Source of the DNA: Chitinophaga pinensis
Lineage (GTDB): Bacteria > Bacteroidota > Bacteroidia > UKL13-3
DNA length: 32,166 nucleotides
Direction: 5' to 3'
Assembly (NCBI GenBank): GCA_943323675.2
Contig: CALPIR020000003.1
Location: 1-32,166, forward strand
The notes under the pieces are model-generated. The model saw only the letters and a list, made by a program, of their open reading frames with translations, did not search any database and was not told the origin of the DNA. This document shows, one piece after another, positions 15,421 to 24,327 of this stretch; the stretch's first letter is position 1; the number at the start of each line of letters is the position of its first letter. Both the position numbers and the translations under genes were made by a program.

Positions 15421-17193
15421 ATGTGCGGGATACTAGGACAAATAAATAAAACGGATAAAATAGATGCTGACTTATTTAGTCAAATGTTACACACCATCCA
15501 CCATAGAGGCCCTGATGGTAATGGGATATATTTAGATAAACATAATCAATTGGCATTTGGACATAATCGACTTGCCTTTTTAGATTTATCTGATGCTGGC
15601 AAACAACCTCTGATTAGCAATAATGAACAAATTGTTGTAACATTTAATGGTGAAATTTATAACTATTTAGAATTAAAAAAACAGTTATTAGATTCTTATA
15701 CTTTTATAACAAATACTGACACTGAGGTTATTATTGCCGCCTACTTGAAGTGGGGAATAGATTTTGTAAAGGAGCTAAAAGGCATGTTTGCGATTGCCAT
15801 TTATGATAAAAAAATAAACAAAGTATTTTTAATTAGAGATCGATTTGGTATAAAACCATTGTATTATTTCTTTAATGAAAGCTGCTTGATATTTGCTTCT
15901 GAATTAAAGGCAATTTTATCTTCTGGCCTAGTAAAAAAGGAAATCGATTATAGCTCCTTTTCTGATTATTTTGTTTACCGTTATATACCATCTCCCAAAA
16001 CTATTTGGAAAAACATATACAAAATTCCACCTGCTAATTTATTGACTTTTGATGTTGACACTTTTTCCCATTCCTTATTTGAATATTGGAAATTAAATAG
16101 CAAAAATGAACAAGAAAAAAGTGATTTGTTAATTGATGAAATAAATGAAATCTTACAATTATCAGTTTCAGAACACACCAGAGCGGATGTTCCAATTGGA
16201 TCATTTTTAAGTGGTGGTTATGATAGTAGCGCCATAGTTCATTACATGAAAAGGTCTGGAATAAATCCAGAAACTTTTTCAATTGGATTTAAGAATTGGG
16301 AGAAAAGTGAGCATCAGTTTGCTGAGATAGTTGCTACGCATTTAAATGTTCCCAATAAATATGTTATTGCAGACGAAAGTAGTCTTGATTTGGTGAATAT
16401 AATGCCAATAGTTTATGATGAACCCATTGCAGACATTTCAATAGTGCCCACATACATGGTTAGCAAACTAGCCAAGCAAAACGTTAAAGCAGTATTAAGC
16501 GGTGAAGGAGCTGATGAAATATTTGGCGGCTACACCTGGCAACATCAGTATTGTGATGAGACATACTATAAAAATTGGTTGTGGAAAATAAAATCGATAT
16601 TTAAAAAACGAGAAACTGTTAATTATTATGCGCATGCCATGTCGATGGGATGGTTCGATAAAGATGAACTTGAGAATATGTTAACGCCTGCATTACATCA
16701 ATACATTCCAAGTGACGTACATTGGTTTTACAGAAAGCACTATAATAATAAGTTAACGCCTTTAAAATCGATTCAATATATGGACATGAAATGTTTTATG
16801 GGCGAATTGGTATTAACCAAAATTGATAGAGCAAGTATGGCAAATTCATTAGAAGTTCGCGTACCTTTTCTAGATCATAAGTTATTTGAAAAGGTATTTT
16901 TACTAGATGAAAAGCAATATTTCAATCAACATCAAACCAAATTTTTATTATATGAAAACATTAAAAAATTCTTACCACAATCTATATTAAATAGAAAAAA
17001 ACAAGGTTTTGTAGGTCCAGATAATTACTATATGAATATTGAATATTACAAAAAAGAATTAGCAAATAGTAATTTGGTTAAGCATAATATTATCAATCAG
17101 TCTTACTTAGATCATTTACTAAAACAAGATTACAATTGGAAACTATGGAAAATTTTGATTATGGAAAAATGGTTTAGTCATTGGGTTGATTAA
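15421..17193 (+). CDS. asnB: Glutamine-dependent amidotransferase, asparagine synthetase B family
   Basis: The N-terminal class II glutaminase domain begins with the nucleophile Cys2 (M-C-G-I-L-G) and contains H-R-G-P-D-G at 29-34 and F-N-G-E-I-Y-N at 74-80. The C-terminal ATP-pyrophosphatase domain has S-G-G-Y-D-S-S near residue 265 and S-G-E-G-A-D-E-I-F-G-G-Y near 360. In polysaccharide loci such proteins often amidate the carboxyl of a uronic acid (as proposed for WbpS in Pseudomonas O-antigens) instead of making asparagine. The gene directly follows the lipoprotein and precedes a uronate-epimerase-like SDR, which supports that role. The Tyr in S-G-G-Y-D-S-S replaces the more usual Leu. 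True asparagine synthesis cannot be ruled out. Confidence 0.88.
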   Translation: MCGILGQINKTDKIDADLFSQMLHTIHHRGPDGNGIYLDKHNQLAFGHNRLAFLDLSDAGKQPLISNNEQIVVTFNGEIYNYLELKKQLLDSYTFITNTDTEVIIAAYLKWGIDFVKELKGMFAIAIYDKKINKVFLIRDRFGIKPLYYFFNESCLIFASELKAILSSGLVKKEIDYSSFSDYFVYRYIPSPKTIWKNIYKIPPANLLTFDVDTFSHSLFEYWKLNSKNEQEKSDLLIDEINEILQLSVSEHTRADVPIGSFLSGGYDSSAIVHYMKRSGINPETFSIGFKNWEKSEHQFAEIVATHLNVPNKYVIADESSLDLVNIMPIVYDEPIADISIVPTYMVSKLAKQNVKAVLSGEGADEIFGGYTWQHQYCDETYYKNWLWKIKSIFKKRETVNYYAHAMSMGWFDKDELENMLTPALHQYIPSDVHWFYRKHYNNKLTPLKSIQYMDMKCFMGELVLTKIDRASMANSLEVRVPFLDHKLFEKVFLLDEKQYFNQHQTKFLLYENIKKFLPQSILNRKKQGFVGPDNYYMNIEYYKKELANSNLVKHNIINQSYLDHLLKQDYNWKLWKILIMEKWFSHWVD

Positions 17194-17230
17194 TTCATTT
17201 GTCTAAATTACATTGCACTAATTAAAAAAT

Positions 17231-18166
17231 ATGTCGTTAATATTCATAACAGGTGGAGCTGGTTTTATAGGTTATCAATTGCAAAAGCAATTGGATGGTA
17301 AGTTTGATGTGAACGCAATTGATCTATTATCGCCAAACAATAAAGCAGGCACTTTTCGAAGTGCAAATTTAAAAAATATAGAACAAGGAGACATAGCGAA
17401 TACCTTTTTAGATAACCTAAATACTAAACCTGATGTTTTAATTCATTTGGCCGCAGAAACGGGAATATCTGGCTCGCTTATTAATCCAGCTAAATACTTT
17501 GAAACCAATTTACATGGAACGTTTAATGTATTGGAACAATGCAGAAAAAACGGAGTAAAACACCTCATTTATGCCAGTAGTTCATCAGTTTATAGTCCTA
17601 ATCAGCAATTAATGAGCGAAGAAAGCAATACACAATCACAACTATCGTTTTACGGAACTTCTAAAAAAATGAGTGAAGTAATGATTGAAAATTATTGTGC
17701 TCAATTTGGGTTAATAGCTATAGGTTTGAGGTTTTTTACAGTTTATGGTTCGTGGACAAGGCCAGATATGGCAGCCTATAAATTCATGAGTAATATTGAT
17801 AAAGGATTACCTATTAATATTTATAATAAAGGGAATGTTTATAGAGATTTCACTCATGTAAGTGATATTATAAAAGCCATAGAATTATTAATAAATAAAA
17901 TCCAATTTGAAAAGATTGGCACACATAAAATATTTAACATTGGCTTAGGCTCTCCAATTTCGGTTTTACAATATGCTAAACTAATTGCACAATCAATAGG
18001 AAAAGAGCCCAAGATCAATTTCACTAATTTGCCAGACAATGAATTAATATCAACATATAGCAATACCAATAAATTAGAAAAATATATTCAATTTAAGCCC
18101 GAATGCAAAATAGAAGATGGTATAAATGAAATGGTAGCTTGGTATAAAAACAATAGTTATGAGTAA
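17231..18166 (+). CDS. NAD-dependent epimerase/dehydratase, UDP-glucuronate 4-epimerase-like
   Basis: An extended SDR protein of 311 residues. The dinucleotide-binding loop is T-G-G-A-G-F-I-G at 7-14; the catalytic set is the Ser cluster at 116-119 with Y141-G-T-S-K145. The segment L-R-F-F-T-V-Y-G-S-W-T-R-P-D-M-A followed by Y-R-D-F-T-H-V-S-D-I closely matches UDP-glucuronate 4-epimerases, where Arg contacts the carboxylate. The usual product is UDP-galacturonate. The protein is a little shorter at the N-terminus than typical 330-residue members. With AsnB next to it, a galacturonamide-type residue is a reasonable guess. It overlaps the next gene by 8 bases. Confidence 0.82.
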   Translation: MSLIFITGGAGFIGYQLQKQLDGKFDVNAIDLLSPNNKAGTFRSANLKNIEQGDIANTFLDNLNTKPDVLIHLAAETGISGSLINPAKYFETNLHGTFNVLEQCRKNGVKHLIYASSSSVYSPNQQLMSEESNTQSQLSFYGTSKKMSEVMIENYCAQFGLIAIGLRFFTVYGSWTRPDMAAYKFMSNIDKGLPINIYNKGNVYRDFTHVSDIIKAIELLINKIQFEKIGTHKIFNIGLGSPISVLQYAKLIAQSIGKEPKINFTNLPDNELISTYSNTNKLEKYIQFKPECKIEDGINEMVAWYKNNSYE

Positions 18167-19337
18167 AAATATTTTTGTTTTTGTAGTTTGTGGATCATCA
18201 GAACATATAGACACGTTACATTTTTCATTATTGTATTTAAGACATTTTTCAAAAAATGAAATTATTGTAGTAACAGATTCATCCAGAAATGAAATTACTG
18301 TGAACCATGATAAAATTATTGATGTAAAAATTGATAAAAAATATAATCACCATCAAGCAAGTATTTATTTAAAAACAGGATTAAACAAATTTCTCCCCAA
18401 GGGCAATAATTATTGTTACTTAGACACTGATGTAATAGCTGTTTCTAATAGCTGCGACAACATTTTTAATGAATATGTATCCCCAATAACATTTGCCCCA
18501 GATCATTGTAAATTACGGAAATTTAGTGCATACGCAGTTAATTGCAACTGTTCTGAAGAATGGAAAAAAAACAGAACAATATACTATGATTATATGGAAA
18601 GCATAGAACTGAAAACTATTAAAGATCCATATCTAATTAAGAAAGCAACTGAATTACAGTTTTTATTTGATAATTTGAATAAAACAATTTTTAAGAAAAG
18701 TCTAACTGCAATAAAATTTGCATTGAGTTACCCCAAATTTGTTTTAAATCAGGAATTTCATTTCAATAGAAAAACAAGAACTTGGCATCTGAACACAGGA
18801 GAAATTGTAATGTATGAAGTCAATCTAAAAAAGAATCAAGAAAAGCCGAATGGAATTGTATTTAATAAATGGAATCAAAAATGGTACGATAGACATGGGA
18901 ATGACATATGGCAAGATGAGTGTGACCATTTATCAATACAAATAGCAGAAACTTTTAACCTGAAAATAAAAAATAAGAATTGGCAGCATTGGAATGGCGG
19001 AGTCTTTCTATTTAATGATCAAAGTGAGGATTTTTTAAATACTTGGCACCAAAAAACCATGTATATATTTACCCAGCCAAACTGGAAAACGCGTGACCAA
19101 GGCACTTTAATTGCAACTGCTTGGGAGTTTGGATTAAGCAACCATCCTACCCTATCTAAAAAGTGGAACTTTATAGCAGATTATTTCAACAATGGATTGA
19201 TGTTAAATAGCAATGAAGGAATACTGACTGATGATGGTTTTAACACATGCTATAAACCATCTTTTATGCATGTTTATCATAACTGGGGTAAACAAGATTG
19301 GGAGATTTGGCAATGGATCGAAAATAAAATTTCATGA
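18159..19337 (+). CDS. GT-A fold glycosyltransferase (GT8-like)
   Basis: This 392-residue cytoplasmic protein carries Y-L-D-T-D-V at 87-92, a D-x-D metal and nucleotide-sugar site placed at the end of the first Rossmann-like half, and W-N-G-G-V-F-L-F-N near 278-286, a pattern seen in family 8 and related retaining transferases. T-R-D-Q-G-T-L near 311-317 resembles the acceptor-side D-Q motif of that group. No membrane segment is visible. It presumably adds one sugar of the repeat unit. The start overlaps the epimerase stop by 8 bases and its TGA overlaps the following ATG. Confidence 0.72.
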   Translation: MSKNIFVFVVCGSSEHIDTLHFSLLYLRHFSKNEIIVVTDSSRNEITVNHDKIIDVKIDKKYNHHQASIYLKTGLNKFLPKGNNYCYLDTDVIAVSNSCDNIFNEYVSPITFAPDHCKLRKFSAYAVNCNCSEEWKKNRTIYYDYMESIELKTIKDPYLIKKATELQFLFDNLNKTIFKKSLTAIKFALSYPKFVLNQEFHFNRKTRTWHLNTGEIVMYEVNLKKNQEKPNGIVFNKWNQKWYDRHGNDIWQDECDHLSIQIAETFNLKIKNKNWQHWNGGVFLFNDQSEDFLNTWHQKTMYIFTQPNWKTRDQGTLIATAWEFGLSNHPTLSKKWNFIADYFNNGLMLNSNEGILTDDGFNTCYKPSFMHVYHNWGKQDWEIWQWIENKIS

Positions 19338-19771
19338 AACAACTAATTTATAAGTCAAGCGGATTTATTATTGTTTTAATCTATTTTATTGGTGTCATTA
19401 TATTTGGCGAAGCGCATCCATTTTCTAAATTCTCTATGTACAACTCCTTTGCCGATTATTCTTATGTTTTCTATTTTACAGACAATGAAAATAAAATGAT
19501 AAAATGTACTGACTTAAATACAACAGGAACAAATTTGGCACATATGTATACCACGATTTGCGAGAAAAATAATTTTGAGCATGGTCATGGGATGGAAAGT
19601 GATTCTGTGTTACATGAAATTGGAAAACAAATGTTAAATATTACTAAAATAAATAATCTAAAGTATACTCACAATAATAAAAAGGTTAAAATAAATAGGA
19701 TGTACTTTTATTATGAAGGAAAAGTTATAAAATGTAAAAAGCAAGAAATGTATGAAACAATTTTTAAATAA
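19334..19771 (+). CDS. Small single-pass membrane or exported protein, function unknown
   Basis: The 145-residue product has one hydrophobic segment (about residues 10-25) after a Lys-containing start, then a mostly polar region with H-P-F-S-K-F-S-M-Y at 28-36 and a His/Glu/Gly cluster near 83-88. I do not recognise the family. The gene is locked between two overlaps: ATGA with the glycosyltransferase before it and 20 bases with the SGNH gene after it. With the HTTM-like gene two places on, it forms a membrane-centred trio. The bulk of the protein would probably lie on the periplasmic side. Confidence 0.7.
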   Translation: MKQLIYKSSGFIIVLIYFIGVIIFGEAHPFSKFSMYNSFADYSYVFYFTDNENKMIKCTDLNTTGTNLAHMYTTICEKNNFEHGHGMESDSVLHEIGKQMLNITKINNLKYTHNNKKVKINRMYFYYEGKVIKCKKQEMYETIFK

Positions 19772-20762
19772 ATTTTTGATTTCCATACTCATATTTTTTG
19801 TTTGCTTAGAGGTTTTTTTAAGGATTTCTGAAAAATATAAAACACGGTCAGAGTTTAAAGGAAAAAGCTATTCATACAAGTACAAGGTTAATAAACCTAA
19901 TTGGTACTATACCAACAAACCAAACACTTCAAGGATAAAAAAGGAAAAAGAATGGCAATATTTTAATCAGTATAATGAACTCGGAAATAGAGAAAAATCA
20001 ATTCGAACTTTTATTAAAGATACTTCATCAATAAAAATAATTTGTTTGGGCGACTCATTTACTGAAGGAGATGGTGCGCCATATGATAGTTCTTGGGTTA
20101 GAAAGTTTGAATATTGCATAAATCTGAATAATGAGGTTAAATACAAAATATATAATGCGGGATCTTGTGGAAGTGATGTTTTTTATAATAATAAAATATT
20201 AACAAATAAGTTAATGTCGCTAAAGCCTCAAATTGTAATCGAATGCATTAACTCTACCGATGTAAGTGATGTGGTTTGGAGAGGCGGATTGGAAAGGTTT
20301 AACGAGGATGGAACCGTTTCAGGAAAAGTAGGACCTAGTTGGGAATTCCTGTATCATATTTCACATGTTTTTAGGGCTTTCATGCATGTTTTTTATAAAT
20401 ACAATGAAAACTTAATAAGTGAAAATAATATACAGCAAAAAGAAAAACAAGCAGTTTCATTAATTACATATCAAGTTGAACAAACAGCACAGTTTTGTTT
20501 AAAAAATCAAATTGAATATCATTTGTTAATCCACCCACTTCCTTCCGAATTGATTGATGGAGCTATTCAACCATTTGAATTGATTCAACAATTGAAAGAA
20601 AAACCATATGTTACTTTATTGTTTAAATCGTTTAATGATTACTATAAAAATAATGACATTGTTAAAGAATATTGGGTGGTTAATAAACATTTTAACTCAA
20701 AAGGATATTTTAGTATGGGTAATATTATTTTCAATGGACTTAAAATAAATACAATAAAATGA
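19752..20762 (+). CDS. Membrane-anchored SGNH/GDSL-type hydrolase or O-acyltransferase
   Basis: A hydrophobic anchor at residues 5-25 is followed by the SGNH blocks: G100-D-S-F-T-E-G (block I, nucleophile Ser102), N-A-G-S-C-G-S-D at 135-142 (block II), I-N-S-T-D at 166-170 (block III, Asn167), and N311-K-H313-F-N-S-K-G-Y (block V). Block V usually has Asp two or three residues before His; here those positions are Asn311 and Val310, so the catalytic Asp seems replaced. SGNH proteins in cell-surface loci add or remove O-acetyl groups in the periplasm. It shares overlaps with both neighbours (20 bases upstream, ATGA downstream), implying a joint function with them. Confidence 0.75.
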   Translation: MKQFLNKFLISILIFFVCLEVFLRISEKYKTRSEFKGKSYSYKYKVNKPNWYYTNKPNTSRIKKEKEWQYFNQYNELGNREKSIRTFIKDTSSIKIICLGDSFTEGDGAPYDSSWVRKFEYCINLNNEVKYKIYNAGSCGSDVFYNNKILTNKLMSLKPQIVIECINSTDVSDVVWRGGLERFNEDGTVSGKVGPSWEFLYHISHVFRAFMHVFYKYNENLISENNIQQKEKQAVSLITYQVEQTAQFCLKNQIEYHLLIHPLPSELIDGAIQPFELIQQLKEKPYVTLLFKSFNDYYKNNDIVKEYWVVNKHFNSKGYFSMGNIIFNGLKINTIK

Positions 20763-21631
20763 TTCCATTTTTAAACAAAAATTCCTATTCAAAGATAGAA
20801 TGGACTATGATGAAATCATCATTTTCTTTGATATGGTTATTATCATTTTTGTTGGTTTTTTCTCGGTATAATTATGCGCCAACGCCTGAAAGCATTTTTA
20901 AATTATTACCAGGAAGTTTTTATTTAAGTTATAATGCCAAAATATTTTTGTTATCAACTAATCTCCTACTGATATATTTCTATATTATAGAAAAACATAT
21001 TTGGTGGTCTTTGTTGGGATTGTCCCTGATCAGTTTATTTACATTTTCATTAGAAGACTCTAACAGTGATTTTAATAGAAATACCATGATTACAGGAATT
21101 TTCTTTGCCCAATTTTTTGCTTACAGTATCAAAAAAATATATTTAGACTTTGATACAGAAAAATACCGAATTCAATTTTCTGTTCAACTCATATCAATAA
21201 GCTATACCATATCCGCCATATCTAAGTTAAACACTTCTGGACTAAAATGGATAACGGATGGTTTACTAATGCCTTTACAAATCATGAAAACCAACTACTT
21301 TGGCTTTGTAAATGATGGAAATATTGCACACATAACCAATGCTAGGCTAATAATAAATTTGTTAGATAAATATTCATTTGGAGTGATGTTTATTTTAGCA
21401 TTCACTCTAATCATAGAATTGTTTGCAGTCGTTTCAATAATTAATAAAAAATATGCTTTTGTGTATGGTGTACTTTTAGTTTTTATGCATATCGGAATCT
21501 ATTTGGTATTAGATGTAGCGATAGGAGGCACATATATTCCCATGTTAATTTTCATGGTTAATCCCGTGTTTTTATTTTGGATCACATTAAAAAAAATAAA
21601 AAATACATGCATGATGTTGATTGGATATTGA
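20759..21631 (+). CDS. HTTM-like polytopic membrane protein
   Basis: The 290-residue protein has roughly seven hydrophobic segments. The central S-V-Q-L-I-S-I-S-Y-T-I-S-A-I-S-K-L (141-157) followed by K-W-I-T-D-G (163-168) resembles the Y-x-x-A-x-x-x-K-L...W-x-x-G core of HTTM proteins, relatives of vitamin-K-dependent gamma-carboxylase found widely in bacteria and mostly uncharacterised. A later F-M-H-I-G-I-Y-L segment provides a membrane His. Most HTTM proteins are longer, so this is a short or remote member. It closes the long plus-strand operon; nothing on the plus strand follows for 2.7 kb. Confidence 0.55.
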   Translation: MIPFLNKNSYSKIEWTMMKSSFSLIWLLSFLLVFSRYNYAPTPESIFKLLPGSFYLSYNAKIFLLSTNLLLIYFYIIEKHIWWSLLGLSLISLFTFSLEDSNSDFNRNTMITGIFFAQFFAYSIKKIYLDFDTEKYRIQFSVQLISISYTISAISKLNTSGLKWITDGLLMPLQIMKTNYFGFVNDGNIAHITNARLIINLLDKYSFGVMFILAFTLIIELFAVVSIINKKYAFVYGVLLVFMHIGIYLVLDVAIGGTYIPMLIFMVNPVFLFWITLKKIKNTCMMLIGY

Positions 21632-22013
21632 GGTTAATTAAATAAATTTAGGATCTAATAAATTCATATCAATTTAAGATATCCTAGATAGTAAAACCCA
21701 AAACGAATCGCTACGGTAACTATTCCTGCCAAAAGAACAAAAAAGTCACCCCAATAAAATAAGTAAGATAAAAGAAAAGGATCTTCCTGAAACTTCATTA
21801 CCAAGTATTAATCATTAGGCTAGATATGCAGCAGGTAAGGAAATTTAAAACAGAATGTACATTAGTAATAAATAGAAATAAACTAAATCTATAATCCCAT
21901 TCAAAAACACTGTCTCTTGCACCATATAAAACAAAATCTAAGAAACATTTCAACTTAATTAAGGAATACCGTATTTAGATAATTAGCTAAAAAAATCAAA
22001 GTAATCGAATTCA
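21632..22013 (-). other. Intergenic 382 bp with two tiny coupled reading frames of doubtful status
   Basis: On the minus strand, a 58-codon open stretch (21974-21801, possible TTG start at 21953) contains D-F-V-L-Y-G-A-R-D-S-V-F-E-W-D-Y-R-F and a hydrophobic part. Its TAA (21800-21798) overlaps the ATG of a second frame at 21798, which ends at 21664 and encodes 44 residues with a hydrophobic core (FFVLLAGIVTVAI). The TAATG junction resembles coupled genes, and both products look membrane-like. They could be small genes at the end of the carbamoyltransferase operon, pieces of a decayed membrane-protein gene, or chance. I favour decay or chance. Confidence 0.3.
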
Positions 22014-22355
22014 TCAAAATGGCTTTGTAAAATCTAACCTATAATTATTGACCTCCCAGTTGGAGGTTTTAGAAGAATTATTCTTTTTCATAAATACCCT
22101 TATAATTAAAGCAAAAGGTGAAAGTAGTAAAAAGAAAAAGAGTCCTAAAATTATCGTGCTATTAACATAACCCAATATTTTGCCAAATTCTATCCAGAAT
22201 TGTGCAATTTTCTTAGCACTGTATACATTAAAAACAGATATAACTAGAACGGTAATTGCAATATAATAAAACCAAGCTTGAGTAAAAATGAATCCCAATA
22301 CTAAAAATCCTAAAACAATAGCATTATTGGTTTCATATGTCTTTACTAATTTCAT
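22014..22355 (-). CDS. SxtJ-like small membrane protein
   Basis: Start taken at the ATG at 22355, giving 113 residues; a longer TTG start at 22412 would run back into the preceding small gene in another frame. Two hydrophobic segments lie at about 13-42, and another at about 67-86, with W-I-E-F-G-K-I-L-G between them and S-P-F-A-L-I-I-R-V-F near 77-86. This matches the SxtJ family, named from the saxitoxin cluster, whose members usually sit beside NodU/CmcH-type carbamoyltransferases; role unknown. It lies 10 bases after the 49-residue gene and third in the carbamoyltransferase operon. Confidence 0.7.
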   Translation of the reverse strand: MKLVKTYETNNAIVLGFLVLGFIFTQAWFYYIAITVLVISVFNVYSAKKIAQFWIEFGKILGYVNSTIILGLFFFLLLSPFALIIRVFMKKNNSSKTSNWEVNNYRLDFTKPF

Positions 22356-22365
22356 TGTAATGTAT

Positions 22366-22515
22366 TTAAAAAATTGGGTAAAGAAAGGTTGATACCGCTG
22401 AACTTTCAGCAAAAATTAGTAATAAACCCAGCACTATAAGTGCTAACATAACTGGAATTAACCACCACTTTTTTTGTGATTTCAAAAAGTCAAAAAAATC
22501 TTTTATAAAGTCCAT
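22366..22515 (-). CDS. DUF5989-type 49-residue membrane protein
   Basis: ATG at 22515, TAA at 22368-22366. The product starts M-D-F-I-K-D-F-F-D-F-L-K, has K-K-W-W-L-I-P at 15-21, then one transmembrane helix (about 19-36) and a short tail with A-E-S-S-A-V near 36-41. The F-L-x-x-x-K-K-W-W-L-x-P pattern plus a single helix is that of DUF5989 proteins, which I recall lying between a carbamoyltransferase and an SxtJ protein, exactly as here. The gene fits between neighbours with gaps of 6 and 10 bases. It may help anchor or recruit the carbamoyltransferase at the membrane (inference). Confidence 0.75.
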   Translation of the reverse strand: MDFIKDFFDFLKSQKKWWLIPVMLALIVLGLLLIFAESSAVSTFLYPIF

Positions 22516-22521
22516 ATGCCA

Positions 22522-24321
22522 CTATTTAATGATTAAATAATTTTCAATAATAAGTGCGTCAATATTGGTGTTTAAAAAACAATTGATTGCATCTTCTGGA
22601 GTACATACAATTGGCTCATCTTTGATATTAAAGCTAGTATTTACTAATACTCCAAACCCAGTTCTTTTTTTAAACTCAACCAATAGTTGATACATCAATT
22701 TATTAGTAGATTCGGTAACCGTTTGAATTCTTGATGAATAATCAACATGAGTAATAGCAGGTAAAACCGATCTAGCAAGATTAACCGTTCTATAAATATC
22801 ATCATCATAAAGAGGAACTTTTATTCTATATTTTGGTAAAATCTTGTGTACAAAAAGCATGTAAATAGAATCATGTTTTTGTCCAAATAATCTTTCAAAT
22901 TCTTCCTTTAACATAATTGGAGCAAAAGGTCTAAAACCTTCCCTTTTTTTTACTTTTATATTTAAATCAGAAAGTGTGTTTGGCATTAACGGATTTGCAA
23001 TAATACTTCTACTTCCTAGAGCCCTTGGCCCAAACTCCATTCTACCCTGATACCATCCAATAATATTGCCATTTATTAGCAAATCATTAGTTTTTTGAAT
23101 CAATTCATTTTCACTTAATTTTTTATACGAAAGGTTACATCTTTTTAAAGCATTTTCAATGGTTAATAAAGCGAAACTTGGGCCTAATTTACAGCCTAAC
23201 ATTAAATCAAAACTAGCGTTATATTTTCTTGGTATATGATAATACATATGGTGGGCTGATAATGCAGCACCTAAAGCTCCACCAGCATCTCCGGCAGCAG
23301 GTTGTACGTATATATTATCAAATTCGTTGCTTTCTAATAACTTGCCATTGGCAACGCAATTTAAAGCAACCCCTCCAGCCAAACATAAGTTGTTTGAGCC
23401 AGTAATTTGTTTGGCTTTTATTGCCATTTTAATAAGTATATCCTCAAGTACTAATTGCAATGCTTTTGCAAGGCAATAATGTACTTTTAAAATGGCATCA
23501 TTTGTTCTCCTTTTTTTAATTCCTAAAAGCAATTCAAATCTTTTTTCATGAATCATTTTTAATGAACTCGCATATTTAAAATAAAATGGATTTAGTTCAA
23601 TAGAACCGTCTTCGAAAATTTTAACAATATTACTAGTTATGATTCTTTTAAAACCGATAACTTGTTCGTCTTCATCTTCAGCAAAAGGAGCCAATCCCAT
23701 TACTTTATATTCCCCATTATTAACTTCAAAACCTAAGAAATAAGTAAAACTAGAATAAAGTAATCCAACAGAATTTGGAAAACGCATTTCCAATAATGTA
23801 GTAATTTTATTATCCTGTCCTAAAGCAATAGAAGAAGTTGCCCATTCACCCACACCGTCTATAGTTAAAATTGCTGAATTGTTAAAATTGCTAACAAAAA
23901 AGGCACTTGCTGCATGAGATAAATGATGACTTGAAAATAATATTTTAGTTTTCGTCCAATTACAATTGGAATCATATGCTTTCAAATGTTTTTTTATTTC
24001 ATTCTTCAAAAATAATTTTTCTTTTAACCAAGAAGGTATTGATTTTACGAAAGATATAAACCCAGATGGAGCTAAATAAAAATAGGTCTCAATTAATCGC
24101 TCAAATTTTAAAAATGGCTTTTCGTAAAAAACAAATGCATCAATATCAGTTAGTTTTAAACCAGCTTCCTTTAAGCAATAATCTATTGAATGAATAGGAA
24201 AAGAGGAATCGCTTTTTATTCGTGAAAACCTTTCTTCTTGCGCTGCTGCTATAACGTTGCCATCAGCTATTAAAGCAGCAGCAGCGTCATGGTAGTAAGA
24301 AGAGATTCCGATTATATTCAT
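22522..24321 (-). CDS. Carbamoyltransferase, NodU/CmcH family
   Basis: Start set at the ATG at 24321 (599 residues), where I-I-G-I-S-S-Y-Y-H-D-A-A-A-A-L begins the family's N-terminal Kae1-like domain; an upstream TTG at 24381 would add 20 atypical residues. The S-S-H-H-L-S-H-A-A-S-A motif at 130-140 supplies metal-binding His residues, G-G-V-A-L-N-C-V-A-N-G is the second Kae1 motif, and the C-terminal domain carries G-R-M-E-F-G-P-R-A-L-G-S-R-S-I, which binds carbamoyl phosphate. Such enzymes transfer a carbamoyl group from carbamoyl phosphate via carbamoyl-AMP to a hydroxyl, here probably a sugar of the polysaccharide. It leads an operon with two small membrane proteins. Confidence 0.92.
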   Translation of the reverse strand: MNIIGISSYYHDAAAALIADGNVIAAAQEERFSRIKSDSSFPIHSIDYCLKEAGLKLTDIDAFVFYEKPFLKFERLIETYFYLAPSGFISFVKSIPSWLKEKLFLKNEIKKHLKAYDSNCNWTKTKILFSSHHLSHAASAFFVSNFNNSAILTIDGVGEWATSSIALGQDNKITTLLEMRFPNSVGLLYSSFTYFLGFEVNNGEYKVMGLAPFAEDEDEQVIGFKRIITSNIVKIFEDGSIELNPFYFKYASSLKMIHEKRFELLLGIKKRRTNDAILKVHYCLAKALQLVLEDILIKMAIKAKQITGSNNLCLAGGVALNCVANGKLLESNEFDNIYVQPAAGDAGGALGAALSAHHMYYHIPRKYNASFDLMLGCKLGPSFALLTIENALKRCNLSYKKLSENELIQKTNDLLINGNIIGWYQGRMEFGPRALGSRSIIANPLMPNTLSDLNIKVKKREGFRPFAPIMLKEEFERLFGQKHDSIYMLFVHKILPKYRIKVPLYDDDIYRTVNLARSVLPAITHVDYSSRIQTVTESTNKLMYQLLVEFKKRTGFGVLVNTSFNIKDEPIVCTPEDAINCFLNTNIDALIIENYLIIK

Positions 24322-24327
24322 AAAATT

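Noticed and set aside
22356..22412. Longer TTG start of the SxtJ-like gene
   Set aside because: It would overlap the 49-residue gene in another frame, and the added residues lack family resemblance; the ATG at 22355 fits the known length.
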